Shown here piece after piece: positions 44,813 through 54,289 of a stretch of DNA of 64,000 nucleotides. The translations under genes and the position numbers were made by a program. The DNA is from JAFLTL01 sp964389525. Its GTDB lineage: Bacteria; Bacteroidota; Bacteroidia; Bacteroidales; Muribaculaceae. The DNA lies in NCBI GenBank assembly GCA_964389525.1, contig CAYMEX010000011.1, positions 28,011 through 92,010 of the forward strand, written 5' to 3'. Numbering within the stretch: the stretch's first letter is position 1; each line of letters starts with the position of its first letter. The notes below the pieces were generated by a model. That model was not told where the DNA came from and made no database searches. It worked only from the letters and a program-made list of their open reading frames with translations.

Positions 44813-45379
44813 ATGGTCGGCGTCGGGAACGTCGGATAAATGACCTCTTCGAGGCCATGTTTTAGCACTACGACATTACCCCACACCGTCGGATCGTCAG
44901 GTGTGGAGGTGCAGCCCCGCCGGGGCTGATACGTGAGAAGGACGATCTGGACCGGGCTCGCAAGCGAACCCGGTTAACTAAATGTCATACCTCCGGTATG
45001 AGATATGAGGGGGCGGTTCAGTCTCTGCGAGACTGGTTTGCGAGGGATGCCGGATCCCCACCCTGTTCGCTTCGCTCACAGGATGGGGTTAAGCTCCGGC
45101 TACGCCGGGTTGCGGCATCTGCGATGCCTCGGCGTGGGAGGTGCAACCTGCGCGGCGGCAGCCCTGATATAATGCGGGAGCCGCGGGAGCGGCGAAACAT
45201 ATGTAGCACCGTGCGAACGAAGTGAGCGCGGTGTAAGGCACACATAATATCGAGCTGCGGAGCTGCGAAACAATCGTGTAACAAGGTGTCTTTCAGACAC
45301 ACTTGCAGGTCGCTTTTTACCGGGCACACCTTACGGTGTACCCGGCAACTGTTTTTGAAATGCCTTTCAGGCATTTATT
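44813..45379. repeat. Mosaic of short hairpins between the long repeats
   Basis: Between the two long repeats at least nine short perfect or near-perfect palindromes follow each other: CAGCCCCGCCGGGGCTG (44912), TCATACCTCCGGTATGA (44985), CAGTCTCTGCGAGACTG (45019), GGCATCTGCGATGCC (45114), GTGTCTTTCAGACAC (45286), ACACCTTACGGTGT (45326), AATGCCTTTCAGGCATT (45359), plus longer ones at 44881-44906 and 44951-44974. Most have stems of 5-8 bases and loops of 1-4 bases. No gene is supported in 44434-45590. Confidence 0.85.
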
Positions 45380-45561
45380 TTCGACGAATGCGGTGGACAT
45401 GGGAGATCCGCGCAATAGACGCAAATCAGTGAACTGCACAGACTACACGTGTGTCGCTGCGCTGCAGCTCCGAGTGGGGGTGCGCCGCGTACACCGGGTT
45501 CCCTCCGGTCACCCGGTGCTAAATATGTGACGCCGCTTCCGCGGCTCCGTTGCGATGAATA
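45380..45561. repeat. Long direct repeat, copy 2 (block B)
   Basis: This is the partner of 44635-44812, differing by scattered substitutions and small indels. It ends 29 bases before the end of recG. Confidence 0.85.
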
Positions 45562-45590
45562 AGTCCTTTGCGCAGAGCAATGGGTAATAA

Positions 45591-47690
45591 TCAGCTGATG
45601 AGGGAGTAGCCTTTGAGGCGGCGGGCGTCGCGGAGGGTCATCTCTGCGGCCATGACGCGGTGGCAGGGGGCCGATAGCGCGGGGTCGGCGTCGAGTATCT
45701 GCCCGACATCGCGGCGGGTCATCTCTACGATCTGTCCGTCGGCGGCAAGGGAGGCCACATGCAGATCAAAGGCTATGCCGCTCTGCATCGTGCCTTCGAG
45801 ATCGCCCGGCCCGCGCATCTTCAGGTCGGCTTCGGCAACAACGAAGCCGTCGGTCGTCGAGGTCATAATCTCGAGACGCCGCCGGGTCTCTTTGGCTATC
45901 TTGTATTTCGACATGAGTATGCAGTAGCTCTGATCGCCGCCACGGCCTACACGGCCGCGCAACTGATGTAACTGACTGAGGCCGAAACGTTCGGCGTTCT
46001 CAATGATCATAACGGTGGCGTTGGGGACGTTGACACCAACCTCTATGACTGTAGTGGCAACCAGTATGCGCGCCTGGCCGGAGGCAAAAAGCTGCATCTG
46101 CCAGTCTTTTTCGGCGGGCTTCATGCGCCCGTGCACCATGGCCACACGGTAGTGAGGAAAGGTGTCTCTGACAATCTCAAAGCCCTCTTCGAGTGACTTC
46201 AGATCGAGTTTCTCGTTTTCCTCGATGAGGGGATAGACGATGTAGGCCTGACGTCCTTTGGCAAGTTCGCCGCCAAGCGCACGATAGACCTGCGCACGCT
46301 GCTGATCGAACCGCAGAAGTGTCTGCACCGGTTTTCGTCCGGGAGGCAACTCGTCGATGACCGACACGTCGAGGTCGCCGTAGACGGTCATGGCAAGGGT
46401 GCGCGGTATAGGTGTGGCTGTCATGACCAGCACATGTGGCGGGACGCCCGCATTTTTCTTCCAGAGCCTCGCGCGCTGCGCCACTCCGAAACGATGCTGC
46501 TCGTCGATCACAGCGAGTCCGAGCTGATGAAACTGCACGGTGTCTTCGATAAGCGCATGTGTGCCGACGAGGATGTTCAGCGAGCCGTCGAGCAGACGGC
46601 GGTGTATGTCGTCGCGCTCCCGCGCGGGTGTAGAGCCTGTGAGAAGGGCTATCGAGACCCCGGCTTTGGCCGCCAGCGATCGCAGTGTCTCATAGTGCTG
46701 ACCTGCAAGGATCTCGGTCGGAGCCATCATGCACGCCTGTGTGCCGTTGTCGAGGGCTATTAGCATCGACATGAGGGCGACAAGTGTCTTGCCGCTGCCG
46801 ACGTCGCCCTGCAGCAGACGGTTCATCTGGCGGCCGGAGTTCATGTCGGCGCGTATCTCCCTGATGACACGCTTCTGCGCCCCGGTGAGCTCAAACGGCA
46901 GACATGTGCTGTAGAAGTTATTGAAGGTCTGCCCTATATGAGCGAAGCGCAGCCCCAGCAGACCGGGTGTGCGCTTGCGACTGTAACGCTGTATGTTGAG
47001 CTGCAGGAAGAAAAGTTCCTCGTATTTCATGCGCTCGCGCGCACGTTCGAGCATGGCCAGATTGTCGGGACAGTGCATCTGCCACAGCGCATCGTTGAGC
47101 GGCATGAGGTTGCGACGCGCAAGCACTTCGGCGGGAAGCACCTCGGGGATATCTCCGGCGACGGCAAGGGCGGCCGCAGACCATGCCATGAAATTGCGGG
47201 TGGTGACTCCGCTGCGACGGAGAGCCTCGGTGAGCGGATAGACGCCGCGCAGACCGGCCGACGCCGTGACGGCCTGAGGCTGATCGACCTCGGGATGCAC
47301 CATGCTCCACCGCCGGTTGAACTGGCGCGGCTGCCCGAACACCACGTATTCGGTATCGGTGCGGTAGGCCTTGCGTATTTCCTTAATGCGCCTGAACCAG
47401 ACAACTTCCATCGCGGCCGACCCGTCGGAAAAGAGCCCGACAAGCCGCGTCCGCGCCCCCTCGCCCTGTTCGGAGAAGGAGATGAAGCGTCCGCGCACCT
47501 GCACCGACGGCATGTTGTCGCCCTGAAAATCGGCGACTCTGATGACAGTGGAGCGATCGATGTAGTGTGTGGGGAAATTGTAGACCAGATCGTAGGCGGT
47601 GGCTATGCCGAGCTCGTCGCCGAGCAACCGCGCCCGTTTCGGGCCTATGCCTTTGACATAAGCAATATCTATGTCGCGCAGCGGCCTCAT
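45591..47690 (-). CDS. recG: ATP-dependent DNA helicase RecG
   Basis: RecG is a superfamily 2 helicase that reverses stalled replication forks and remodels branched DNA. The 699-residue protein has the N-terminal wedge/OB domain (about residues 60-160) and helicase motifs: GDVGSGKTLVALMSM (Walker A), VIDEQHRFGVAQR (DEQH box), MTATPIPRTLAMTVYGDLDV (motif III), and the C-terminal ATTVIEVGVNVPNATVMI and QLRGRVGRG motifs. Its start overlaps the ispD stop by 4 bases, so the two are co-transcribed. Confidence 0.97.
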   Translation of the reverse strand: MRPLRDIDIAYVKGIGPKRARLLGDELGIATAYDLVYNFPTHYIDRSTVIRVADFQGDNMPSVQVRGRFISFSEQGEGARTRLVGLFSDGSAAMEVVWFRRIKEIRKAYRTDTEYVVFGQPRQFNRRWSMVHPEVDQPQAVTASAGLRGVYPLTEALRRSGVTTRNFMAWSAAALAVAGDIPEVLPAEVLARRNLMPLNDALWQMHCPDNLAMLERARERMKYEELFFLQLNIQRYSRKRTPGLLGLRFAHIGQTFNNFYSTCLPFELTGAQKRVIREIRADMNSGRQMNRLLQGDVGSGKTLVALMSMLIALDNGTQACMMAPTEILAGQHYETLRSLAAKAGVSIALLTGSTPARERDDIHRRLLDGSLNILVGTHALIEDTVQFHQLGLAVIDEQHRFGVAQRARLWKKNAGVPPHVLVMTATPIPRTLAMTVYGDLDVSVIDELPPGRKPVQTLLRFDQQRAQVYRALGGELAKGRQAYIVYPLIEENEKLDLKSLEEGFEIVRDTFPHYRVAMVHGRMKPAEKDWQMQLFASGQARILVATTVIEVGVNVPNATVMIIENAERFGLSQLHQLRGRVGRGGDQSYCILMSKYKIAKETRRRLEIMTSTTDGFVVAEADLKMRGPGDLEGTMQSGIAFDLHVASLAADGQIVEMTRRDVGQILDADPALSAPCHRVMAAEMTLRDARRLKGYSLIS

Positions 47691-48382
47691 CTGTTTTCTT
47701 CGGAAAGGAAATAACGCGCTATGGCGAGGTCGACCGGGCGCGTGATCTTGAGATTGCGCTCTCGACCGGGATAAAGGCGTATGTCGGTGAATCCGGCGGC
47801 GGCCATCATCGATGCCTCGTCGGTGAACGCGGGATCGTAGGGAAGCCGGAACGCCACGGCAAGTTTCCGCGCCAGAAAAGCCTGTGGCGTCTGCACGGCT
47901 CTATAGGCCGACCGGTCGACCGGCTCCGACGCCACCCCGTCGGGTGCCATGTGGCGTATGGAATCGGTGAGCGGCATGGCGGGAATGACACCGTCGGCTC
48001 CCGACGACAGCAGCTCACCGGCAATATCGCCGATGTAGGAGGGCTCGACAAGCGGACGCGCTCCGTCGTGGACCAGCACGACAGACTCCGGGTCGATCTG
48101 CCCCAATGCCTCGAGGCCGTTTCTGACCGACTGCCAGCGTGTGTCGCCCCCCGAGGCCACGACGCCCGGATCGATGCCGTCGGCCGCACACAGGTCGAGC
48201 CAGAACGGCCTCATGGGATCGCTTATGACGGTAACTATGTCGCTTGCCGGAAGCGCCTCGCGAAAAGCGCGCAATGTGCGGCACAGCACCGGCCTACCGC
48301 ACAGATCGAGAAACTGCTTGGGCACCGATGAGCCAAACCGGCTCCCGGTGCCCCCAGCAACAATTATAGCGTAGATTTTCAT
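47687..48382 (-). CDS. ispD: 2-C-methyl-D-erythritol 4-phosphate cytidylyltransferase
   Basis: IspD adds CMP to MEP in the non-mevalonate isoprenoid pathway. The 231-residue protein has the nucleotide-binding start IIVAGGTGSRFGSSVPKQFL, the signature VLVHDGARPLVEPSYI, and the late RAVQTPQAFLARKL. Length is normal. It has a clear promoter just upstream and overlaps recG by 4 bases. Confidence 0.97.
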   Translation of the reverse strand: MKIYAIIVAGGTGSRFGSSVPKQFLDLCGRPVLCRTLRAFREALPASDIVTVISDPMRPFWLDLCAADGIDPGVVASGGDTRWQSVRNGLEALGQIDPESVVLVHDGARPLVEPSYIGDIAGELLSSGADGVIPAMPLTDSIRHMAPDGVASEPVDRSAYRAVQTPQAFLARKLAVAFRLPYDPAFTDEASMMAAAGFTDIRLYPGRERNLKITRPVDLAIARYFLSEENR

Positions 48383-48404
48383 TGCGTCGGTGTTGTCGTT
48401 ATGG

Positions 48405-48436
48405 CAAAGCTAACCAAAATCCGGCAAGCCGACAAA
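48405..48436 (-). promoter_or_regulatory. Promoter of ispD-recG
   Basis: On the minus strand TTTG (48436 to 48433), a 20-base spacer and TAGCTTTG (48412 to 48405) give a full match to the Bacteroidales consensus. The start codon is 22 bases downstream. Confidence 0.8.
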
Positions 48437-48447
48437 TCGTAGCGTCG

Positions 48448-49599
48448 TCAATACTTGTGTTCGGCCGACTCCATCTCGCGCGGAGTGATGGGCCGTGAGG
48501 TCATCTTGTGCCAGACATAGGCGATATATGCGACCACAAACGGGACAAGCAACGACACCCAGCTCATTACCTCGAGAGTATAACGCGTGGATGAGCTGTT
48601 GACGATCGTGAGGGAGCTGTCGAGATCGGTGAGCGACACGAGGTATGGAGTGTCGTTGTAGCCGGCGACCCAGAAGAATGAGAGCACGACCAGAACGGTG
48701 CCGACTCCGCTGAACCAGATGCCCTTGCGCCAGTGCACCGCAACGACCGAGCGTATCATGCCGTAGAGGACGAGCACCACGCCAAGCACAAGCGCAAGGA
48801 GCGCCCACCACATCTCGATGTAGTTGACCGCGAACTTATATTTCACCGGCTCGAAGCTTACTACTCCGGCAGACGAGACAACCGAACGGTAACCGGTGGA
48901 GGTGAGAAGCACGGCGAGAAATGCAAGAAACAGCACTACAAAGACCGATCCGTTGACAAAGAGCGCCTTGCGGTTGCGGCGATATAGAAAAGGATCGTCG
49001 GCGATGGTGTTCATAAAGAACATCGAGGCCTGGGAGCGCGCAAGAAACAGCACAGTGAATCCGAGCAGCAGATTGCGCCAGTCGCATATCGCCTCAAATC
49101 CATGGGTCGACACCCATCGCGATATCACCGGGGAGGATGCGTCGAGGATGCTTCCGCGCTCTACGACAAAATCACCTCCGAAAAAGAACATGCCTACAGC
49201 GACACCGAGAAGCACACAGCCGACACATCCGTTGACAAACAGGAGCGTATCGAAGAAACGGGTGCCGTAGATGTTGCCCCGGCGTGTGCGGAACTCATAG
49301 CTTACAGCCTGAAATGTGAAGCTGAACAGAATGAGCATCCACAGCCAGTAGGCGCCTCCGAAACTTGTGGAATAGAACAGCGGGAAGGAAGCGAAAAACG
49401 CTCCGCCGAACACCACGAGCGTGGTGAACGTCAGCTCCCACTTGCGTCCGAGCGAGTTGACCATGAGTGTGAGCTGCATCTTGCTCCGCGACGAGAACAG
49501 CATGCTTTGTCCGCCCTGCACGAAAAGCAGAAACACGAGCAACGCGCCGAGCAGAGAGATGATAAACCACCAGTAGACCTGAAGATGATAGGTAAGCAT
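48448..49599 (-). CDS. cydB: Cytochrome bd ubiquinol oxidase subunit II
   Basis: CydB is the membrane partner of CydA in the high-affinity bd oxidase, which reduces O2 to water with quinol electrons. The 383-residue protein has about eight or nine membrane segments and starts with VYWWFIISLLGALLVFLLFVQGGQ. The GGQ and WELTFTTLVVFGGAFFASFP are conserved in Bacteroidetes CydB. It follows cydA by 57 bases. No CydX-like small gene was found in the gap. Confidence 0.94.
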   Translation of the reverse strand: MLTYHLQVYWWFIISLLGALLVFLLFVQGGQSMLFSSRSKMQLTLMVNSLGRKWELTFTTLVVFGGAFFASFPLFYSTSFGGAYWLWMLILFSFTFQAVSYEFRTRRGNIYGTRFFDTLLFVNGCVGCVLLGVAVGMFFFGGDFVVERGSILDASSPVISRWVSTHGFEAICDWRNLLLGFTVLFLARSQASMFFMNTIADDPFLYRRNRKALFVNGSVFVVLFLAFLAVLLTSTGYRSVVSSAGVVSFEPVKYKFAVNYIEMWWALLALVLGVVLVLYGMIRSVVAVHWRKGIWFSGVGTVLVVLSFFWVAGYNDTPYLVSLTDLDSSLTIVNSSSTRYTLEVMSWVSLLVPFVVAYIAYVWHKMTSRPITPREMESAEHKY

Positions 49600-49656
49600 A
49601 TCTGTTTATTTTTTAAGAGCTTGTTTAATAATAAATATTACCGTCAGGGCGGCCTC

Positions 49657-51234
49657 TTAGTCCGGCAATTCAGCGTAGGCGCGTGTGGCTGCCTTGCGTC
49701 TGATCACGTTCACCATGATCGACACCTCGGCGGCAAGCAGAAGCGTGAAGAAGAGAGCGAAGAGGGTGAACGTCAGTGCGACCGACGACGATGACACGTA
49801 GGAGATGGCAGCCTGACGCGGCAGCACTCCCTCGATCAGCCACGGCTGCCGACCGACTTCGGCCGTCACCCACCCGGACTCAGAGCAGATCCACGCGACA
49901 AACACCGTGGCAATGCCTGCAATCTGAAGCCACCTGACCTCAAGCAGCCGCGGACGCCAATAGAGCATAATCCACGCCATGACGAAGAACAGCAGCAAGT
50001 AGCCACCGAAAATAATCATGATATGGAACGAATAGAATGTAAGCCCAACCGGCGGCACAGCCTCGACGGGCGAGCTGAGATAGCCGTAGCCGAAATCGTC
50101 GTAGCGCGAGTTGATTATCTGCGACGCGGCAATCATGCCGTCTTCGTCGCCCGACACCTGCGCACGGTCGAAATCGCGCAGCGCCTCGTGGGCTACACGG
50201 CCCGAGACGATGCGGTCGGCAACCGACGGGACGCGGTACTCATTGCCCTCCTTGTCGGCACGTCGGCCTGAAAGTATATCGTTAATACCGGGCACAAAAG
50301 CGTCGATATCGCGGCTGCACAGATATGACAGAACCGCCGGCACCTCTATGCGGAAGATGAACGGATCGCTTTCGGTGACAACTCCGGGCTTAACCTCGGG
50401 GTCGAGAATGCCGATGACAGTGAAGCCCTGACGGTTGGAGCCGTCGTATATCCCCTCCATCGCCGCAAGCTTCATGGGCTGATAGCGTGCCACATCTACA
50501 GCCGAGCCGTCGCCGCTCCAGAGCGTCGCCAATATGCCTACAGAGCCGACCCATGTGGCGACCTTGAACGAACGCACGGCGAAGTCGCGGTTGCGTTTCT
50601 TCATAAGCATCCAGCAGCAGACCGACATGACAAACACAGCCCCGAGCACCCAGCCGTTGGCGACCGCGTGTATGAACTTGTGTACGGCCACGGGGTTGAG
50701 CACGACAGCCCAGAAATCGGTCATGACGTTGCGCATCTCGGCCGGATCAAAAGCCACTCCTACGGGATTCTGCATCCACGCGTTAGCTATAAGGATCCAC
50801 GCTGCCGAGAGCGTGGCCCCGATGCCTGTGATCCATGTCGACGCGAGGTGAAATCCGCGGCTGACCTTGTCCCAGCCGAAGAACATGACAACCACAAACG
50901 TCGACTCGAGGAAAAATGCGAGTATGCCCTCTATTGCAAGCGGCGCACCGAAAATATCTCCCACAAACCAGCTGTAGTTTGACCAGTTTGTGCCGAACTC
51001 AAACTCGAGTATTATGCCTGTCGCCACGCCCATCGCGAAGTTGATGCCGAAGAGCGTCATCCAGAATTTTGTCACAGCAAGCCATCGCTGACTGCGCGTG
51101 CGGTAATAGATTGTCTCCATCACGCCAACAATGACCGCCAGCCCCAGTGTGAGGGGGACAAACAGCCAGTGATAGATTGCAGTCATGGCGAATTGCGCCC
51201 TTGACCAGTCGATCAATGATGATAAATCTTCCAT
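49657..51234 (-). CDS. cydA: Cytochrome bd ubiquinol oxidase subunit I
   Basis: From ATG 51234 (MEDLSSLIDWSRAQFAMTAI) the protein has 525 residues. It holds the haems of the bd oxidase: the haem b595 His in YHWLFVPLTLGLAVIVGVME, the haem b558 His in NPVAVHKFIHAVANGWVLG, and a conserved GRQPWLIEGVLP near the C-terminus. The quinol-binding Q-loop lies in about residues 255-400. The frame is open upstream to 51351, but those residues do not resemble CydA. cydAB lets anaerobic Bacteroidales use or remove traces of oxygen. Confidence 0.96.
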   Translation of the reverse strand: MEDLSSLIDWSRAQFAMTAIYHWLFVPLTLGLAVIVGVMETIYYRTRSQRWLAVTKFWMTLFGINFAMGVATGIILEFEFGTNWSNYSWFVGDIFGAPLAIEGILAFFLESTFVVVMFFGWDKVSRGFHLASTWITGIGATLSAAWILIANAWMQNPVGVAFDPAEMRNVMTDFWAVVLNPVAVHKFIHAVANGWVLGAVFVMSVCCWMLMKKRNRDFAVRSFKVATWVGSVGILATLWSGDGSAVDVARYQPMKLAAMEGIYDGSNRQGFTVIGILDPEVKPGVVTESDPFIFRIEVPAVLSYLCSRDIDAFVPGINDILSGRRADKEGNEYRVPSVADRIVSGRVAHEALRDFDRAQVSGDEDGMIAASQIINSRYDDFGYGYLSSPVEAVPPVGLTFYSFHIMIIFGGYLLLFFVMAWIMLYWRPRLLEVRWLQIAGIATVFVAWICSESGWVTAEVGRQPWLIEGVLPRQAAISYVSSSSVALTFTLFALFFTLLLAAEVSIMVNVIRRKAATRAYAELPD

Positions 51235-51264
51235 GGTGCGTCGTTGAAACGTTAAATAATGGAA

Positions 51265-51299
51265 CAAAGCTACAAAAGAGCTTATTAATTCTAAACAAA
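51265..51299 (-). promoter_or_regulatory. Probable cydAB promoter
   Basis: On the minus strand TAGCTTTG (51272 to 51265) is a good -7 box; TTTG (51299 to 51296) is 23 bases upstream, slightly farther than usual. The rest of 51300-51570 holds the purH promoter and nothing else recognisable. Confidence 0.5.
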
Positions 51300-51481
51300 T
51301 ATTTAGGTTTTTTGTTTGGTCCCGTGACATTTTTTCCTCCGGCAGAATCACAGGCGCAATAACGTGCGCATTACAATCCCCTGTGCCAAGATCTTAGGCC
51401 GGCATGCAAGTTTTTTATCCCTGAAATGATTTTTGATGAAAATGGCAGCCATTTAACACATGAAAATCGCCTGATATTTGC

Positions 51482-51489
51482 TATATTTG
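51482..51489 (+). promoter_or_regulatory. -7 element upstream of purH
   Basis: TATATTTG followed by CACC matches the Bacteroidales -7 box. It lies about 83 bases before the purH start. No clear -33 element is seen. Confidence 0.5.
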
Positions 51490-51571
51490 CACCTCTAAAG
51501 AGCAAGAAGTGCCTGAAAGTGCACGAACGAACTGAGACACAACAGCTAAACACAATATTTCTTCAGCAGAC

Positions 51572-53110
51572 ATGTCAGACGAAGTAAAGAAAATCAAGAC
51601 GGCCCTGGTATCGGTTTACCACAAGGACGGCCTGGACGAAATCATAAAACTTCTTCACGCCGACGGCGTGCGTTTCCTGTCGACAGGCGGCACGCGTTCA
51701 TTCATCGAGTCGCTCGGCATCCCCTGTGACGCCGTTGAGGATCTCACCGGCTATCCCTCGATACTCGGCGGCCGCGTGAAGACACTTCACCCCAAAGTGT
51801 TCGGCGGCATCCTTTCGCGCCGCGACATGGAGGGCGACCGCGAGCAGACCGCAACCTACGAGATACCCGAGATCGATCTTGTGATTGTAGACCTTTACCC
51901 GTTTGAAGACACCGTCGCATCGGGTGCTTCGGCAGAAGACATCATCGAGAAGATCGACATAGGCGGCATATCTCTCATACGCGCCGCAGCCAAAAACTTC
52001 AAGGATGTCGTGATCGTGGCCTCGAAGGCCCAGTATGCGCCGCTTCACGAGATACTGAAGCGCAGCGGCGCCAACACCACCATCGATGAGCGCCGCGACT
52101 TCGCCCGTCAGGCATTCGGCGTATCGTCGCACTACGACAGCGCCATCTTCAGCTGGTTTGACGCCACGACCGAGCCTACTCCCACCGCGCTCCGCGTGAC
52201 CGCCAACGGCTGCAAGCCAATGCGCTACGGCGAGAACCCTCACCAGAAGGGATATTTCTTCGGCGACTTCGACGCCATGTTCAGCCAGATCCACGGCAAG
52301 GAGATCTCCTACAACAACCTGCTGGACATCGACGCCGCAGTGGGTCTGATCTCTGACTTCACCGAGAAGCCGACCGTGGCCGTGCTCAAGCACAACAACG
52401 CCTGCGGATGCGCCGAGCGCGACACTCTCGCCGAGGCCTGGGAAGCCGCTCTTGCCGGCGACCCCGTATCGGCATTCGGCGGCATCATCGTGAGCAACCG
52501 CGAGATCGACGCCGCTACCGCCGAGGGGATGGACAAGATATTCTTTGAAGTGGTGATAGCTCCGTCGTACACCGACGAGGCTCTCGAGATACTCCGCCAC
52601 AAGAAAAACCGCATCATACTCGTGCAGAAACAGGCTCTCGGCACCGGCAAGCAGGTGCGCTCATGCCTCAACGGATATCTCGTGCAGGACCGCGACACCA
52701 AGAGCGAGACCAAAGCCGACATGCGCCAGGTGAGCAAGAAGGCTCTCAGCGACACCGAGATCGCCGACCTGATCTTTGCGGTGAAACTGGTGAAGCACTC
52801 CAAGAGCAACGCCATCGTGCTTGCCAAAGACGGACAGCTTCTCGCAAGCGGCGTAGGACAGACCTCGCGCGTCGACGCCCTGAAGCACGCAATCGAGAAA
52901 GCCGGCAGCTTCGGCTTCGACCTCAACGGCGCCGTCATGGCATCGGACGCCTTCTTCCCCTTCCCCGACTGCGTTCAGATCGCAGGCGAGGCCGGCATCA
53001 AGGCAGTCGTACATCCCGGCGGCTCGATACGCGACCAGGAGTCGATCGACTGGTGCGACAACAACGGCGTCGCCATGGCCATGACCGGATTCCGTCATTT
53101 CCGCCACTGA
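51572..53110 (+). CDS. purH: Bifunctional AICAR formyltransferase/IMP cyclohydrolase
   Basis: PurH performs the last two steps of IMP synthesis. The 512-residue protein has the N-terminal MGS-like cyclohydrolase domain (about 1-150: ALVSVYHKDGLDEIIKLL, FLSTGGTRSFIESLGI, ILGGRVKTLHPKVFGGIL) and the C-terminal formyltransferase domain (RYGENPHQKGYFFG, AVLKHNNACGCAE with the catalytic Lys-His, ASDAFFPFPDCVQIAGEAGI, VVHPGGSIRDQE). It is 58 bases upstream of mreB. Confidence 0.97.
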   Translation: MSDEVKKIKTALVSVYHKDGLDEIIKLLHADGVRFLSTGGTRSFIESLGIPCDAVEDLTGYPSILGGRVKTLHPKVFGGILSRRDMEGDREQTATYEIPEIDLVIVDLYPFEDTVASGASAEDIIEKIDIGGISLIRAAAKNFKDVVIVASKAQYAPLHEILKRSGANTTIDERRDFARQAFGVSSHYDSAIFSWFDATTEPTPTALRVTANGCKPMRYGENPHQKGYFFGDFDAMFSQIHGKEISYNNLLDIDAAVGLISDFTEKPTVAVLKHNNACGCAERDTLAEAWEAALAGDPVSAFGGIIVSNREIDAATAEGMDKIFFEVVIAPSYTDEALEILRHKKNRIILVQKQALGTGKQVRSCLNGYLVQDRDTKSETKADMRQVSKKALSDTEIADLIFAVKLVKHSKSNAIVLAKDGQLLASGVGQTSRVDALKHAIEKAGSFGFDLNGAVMASDAFFPFPDCVQIAGEAGIKAVVHPGGSIRDQESIDWCDNNGVAMAMTGFRHFRH

Positions 53111-53168
53111 TCGGCAAGTCTCTCCTACAAATCCACTATCCAAACAATTTTCACACTATTGGAACTCA

Positions 53169-54188
53169 ATGAGACTGTTCTCTCTCACAAAGGAAATCGC
53201 GGTTGACCTCGGCACGGCCAACACGATCATAATCCACAACGACAAGATCGTGATAGACGAGCCGTCGATCGTGGCTCTCGAGCGGAACACCGGCAAGCTG
53301 ATCGCCGTCGGCAAGAAAGCTCAGGAGATGCAGGGAAAAGAGCATCCCAACATACAGACCATCCGCCCTCTGCGCAAGGGTGTGATCGCCGACTTCAACG
53401 CGGCCGAGCTTATGATACGCGGCCTGGTGAAGATGGCAAGCTCACGCAGCAACTGGTTCTCGCCCTCGCTGCGCATGGTCATCGGCATCCCGTCGGGCTC
53501 GACCGAGGTCGAGATACGCGCCGTGCGCGACTCGTCGGAGCAGGCCAACGGCCGTGACGTCTACATGATCTACGAGCCTATGGCAGCCGCTCTCGGCATC
53601 GGGCTCGACGTTCAGGCGGCCGAGGGCAACATGGTCGTCGACATAGGCGGCGGCACAACCGAGATCGCTGTGATCTCTCTCGGCGGCATCGTCAGCAACA
53701 AGAGCATCGCCGTTGCAGGCGACGACCTGACGGAAAACATCGTGAACCACATGAAGCAGGAGTACAGCGTGAATGTGGGCGAGCGTACCGCCGAACAGAT
53801 CAAAATGGCCGTCGGATCGGCTCTGACCCATCTCGACAACCCGCCAGAGGACTTTGTGGTGCACGGCCCTCACATGATGACCGGCCTGCCCGTGGAGATA
53901 CCGGTAAGCTACAGCGAGATCTCGAAGTGCATGGAGGGATCGATACTCAAGATCGAGGCCGCAGTGCTCGCCGCTCTGCAGAGCACTCCTCCCGAACTGT
54001 ATGCCGACATCGTAAAGAACGGCATATGGCTTGCAGGCGGCGGCGCCCTTATCAGGGGTCTCGACAAGCGCCTGACCGAGAAGATCGGCATCCTCTTCCA
54101 TGTAGCGGAAGACCCGCTGCTCTCGGTAGCCCGCGGCACGGGAGTCGCCCTTAAGAATATCGAGAACTTCTCGTTCCTCATACGGTAA
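53169..54188 (+). CDS. mreB: Rod shape-determining protein MreB
   Basis: MreB is the bacterial actin that guides side-wall peptidoglycan synthesis on the inner face of the membrane. The 339-residue protein has phosphate-1 IAVDLGTANTIIIHNDKIVI, phosphate-2 NMVVDIGGGTTEIAVISLGG, the adenosine motif IWLAGGGALIRGLDKRLTEK, and an N-terminal MRLFSLTKE amphipathic start. It begins the complete mreB-mreC-mreD-mrdA-rodA cluster. A strong terminator hairpin follows it. Confidence 0.97.
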   Translation: MRLFSLTKEIAVDLGTANTIIIHNDKIVIDEPSIVALERNTGKLIAVGKKAQEMQGKEHPNIQTIRPLRKGVIADFNAAELMIRGLVKMASSRSNWFSPSLRMVIGIPSGSTEVEIRAVRDSSEQANGRDVYMIYEPMAAALGIGLDVQAAEGNMVVDIGGGTTEIAVISLGGIVSNKSIAVAGDDLTENIVNHMKQEYSVNVGERTAEQIKMAVGSALTHLDNPPEDFVVHGPHMMTGLPVEIPVSYSEISKCMEGSILKIEAAVLAALQSTPPELYADIVKNGIWLAGGGALIRGLDKRLTEKIGILFHVAEDPLLSVARGTGVALKNIENFSFLIR

Positions 54189-54212
54189 ACCGACACACAA
54201 CTGACAGGTAAG

Positions 54213-54242
54213 GACGCACGCACCGTGCGTCCCTACTTTTTC
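54213..54242 (+). terminator. Terminator-like hairpin between mreB and mreC
   Basis: GGACGCACG (54213-54221) pairs perfectly with CGTGCGTCC (54225-54233) over a 3-base loop, and CTACTTTTTT follows. GTA and TAC extend the stem. It probably lowers transcription of mreC and later genes relative to mreB. Confidence 0.75.
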
Positions 54243-54289
54243 GGGCGGTGTGCATTGTCACAATAAAAAAACCAACAGACCGACAAGAC

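Noticed and set aside
44998..45530. Short frames of about 75 codons in the palindrome block
   Set aside because: They are made of hairpin repeats and have Arg/Ser/Gly-rich products without family likeness.
46938..47714. 258-codon open frame on the plus strand
   Set aside because: Antisense to the N-terminal half of recG and the end of ispD; composition is that of a shadow.
49600..49656. CydX-like small subunit between cydA and cydB
   Set aside because: The 57-base gap has no open frame with a hydrophobic segment.
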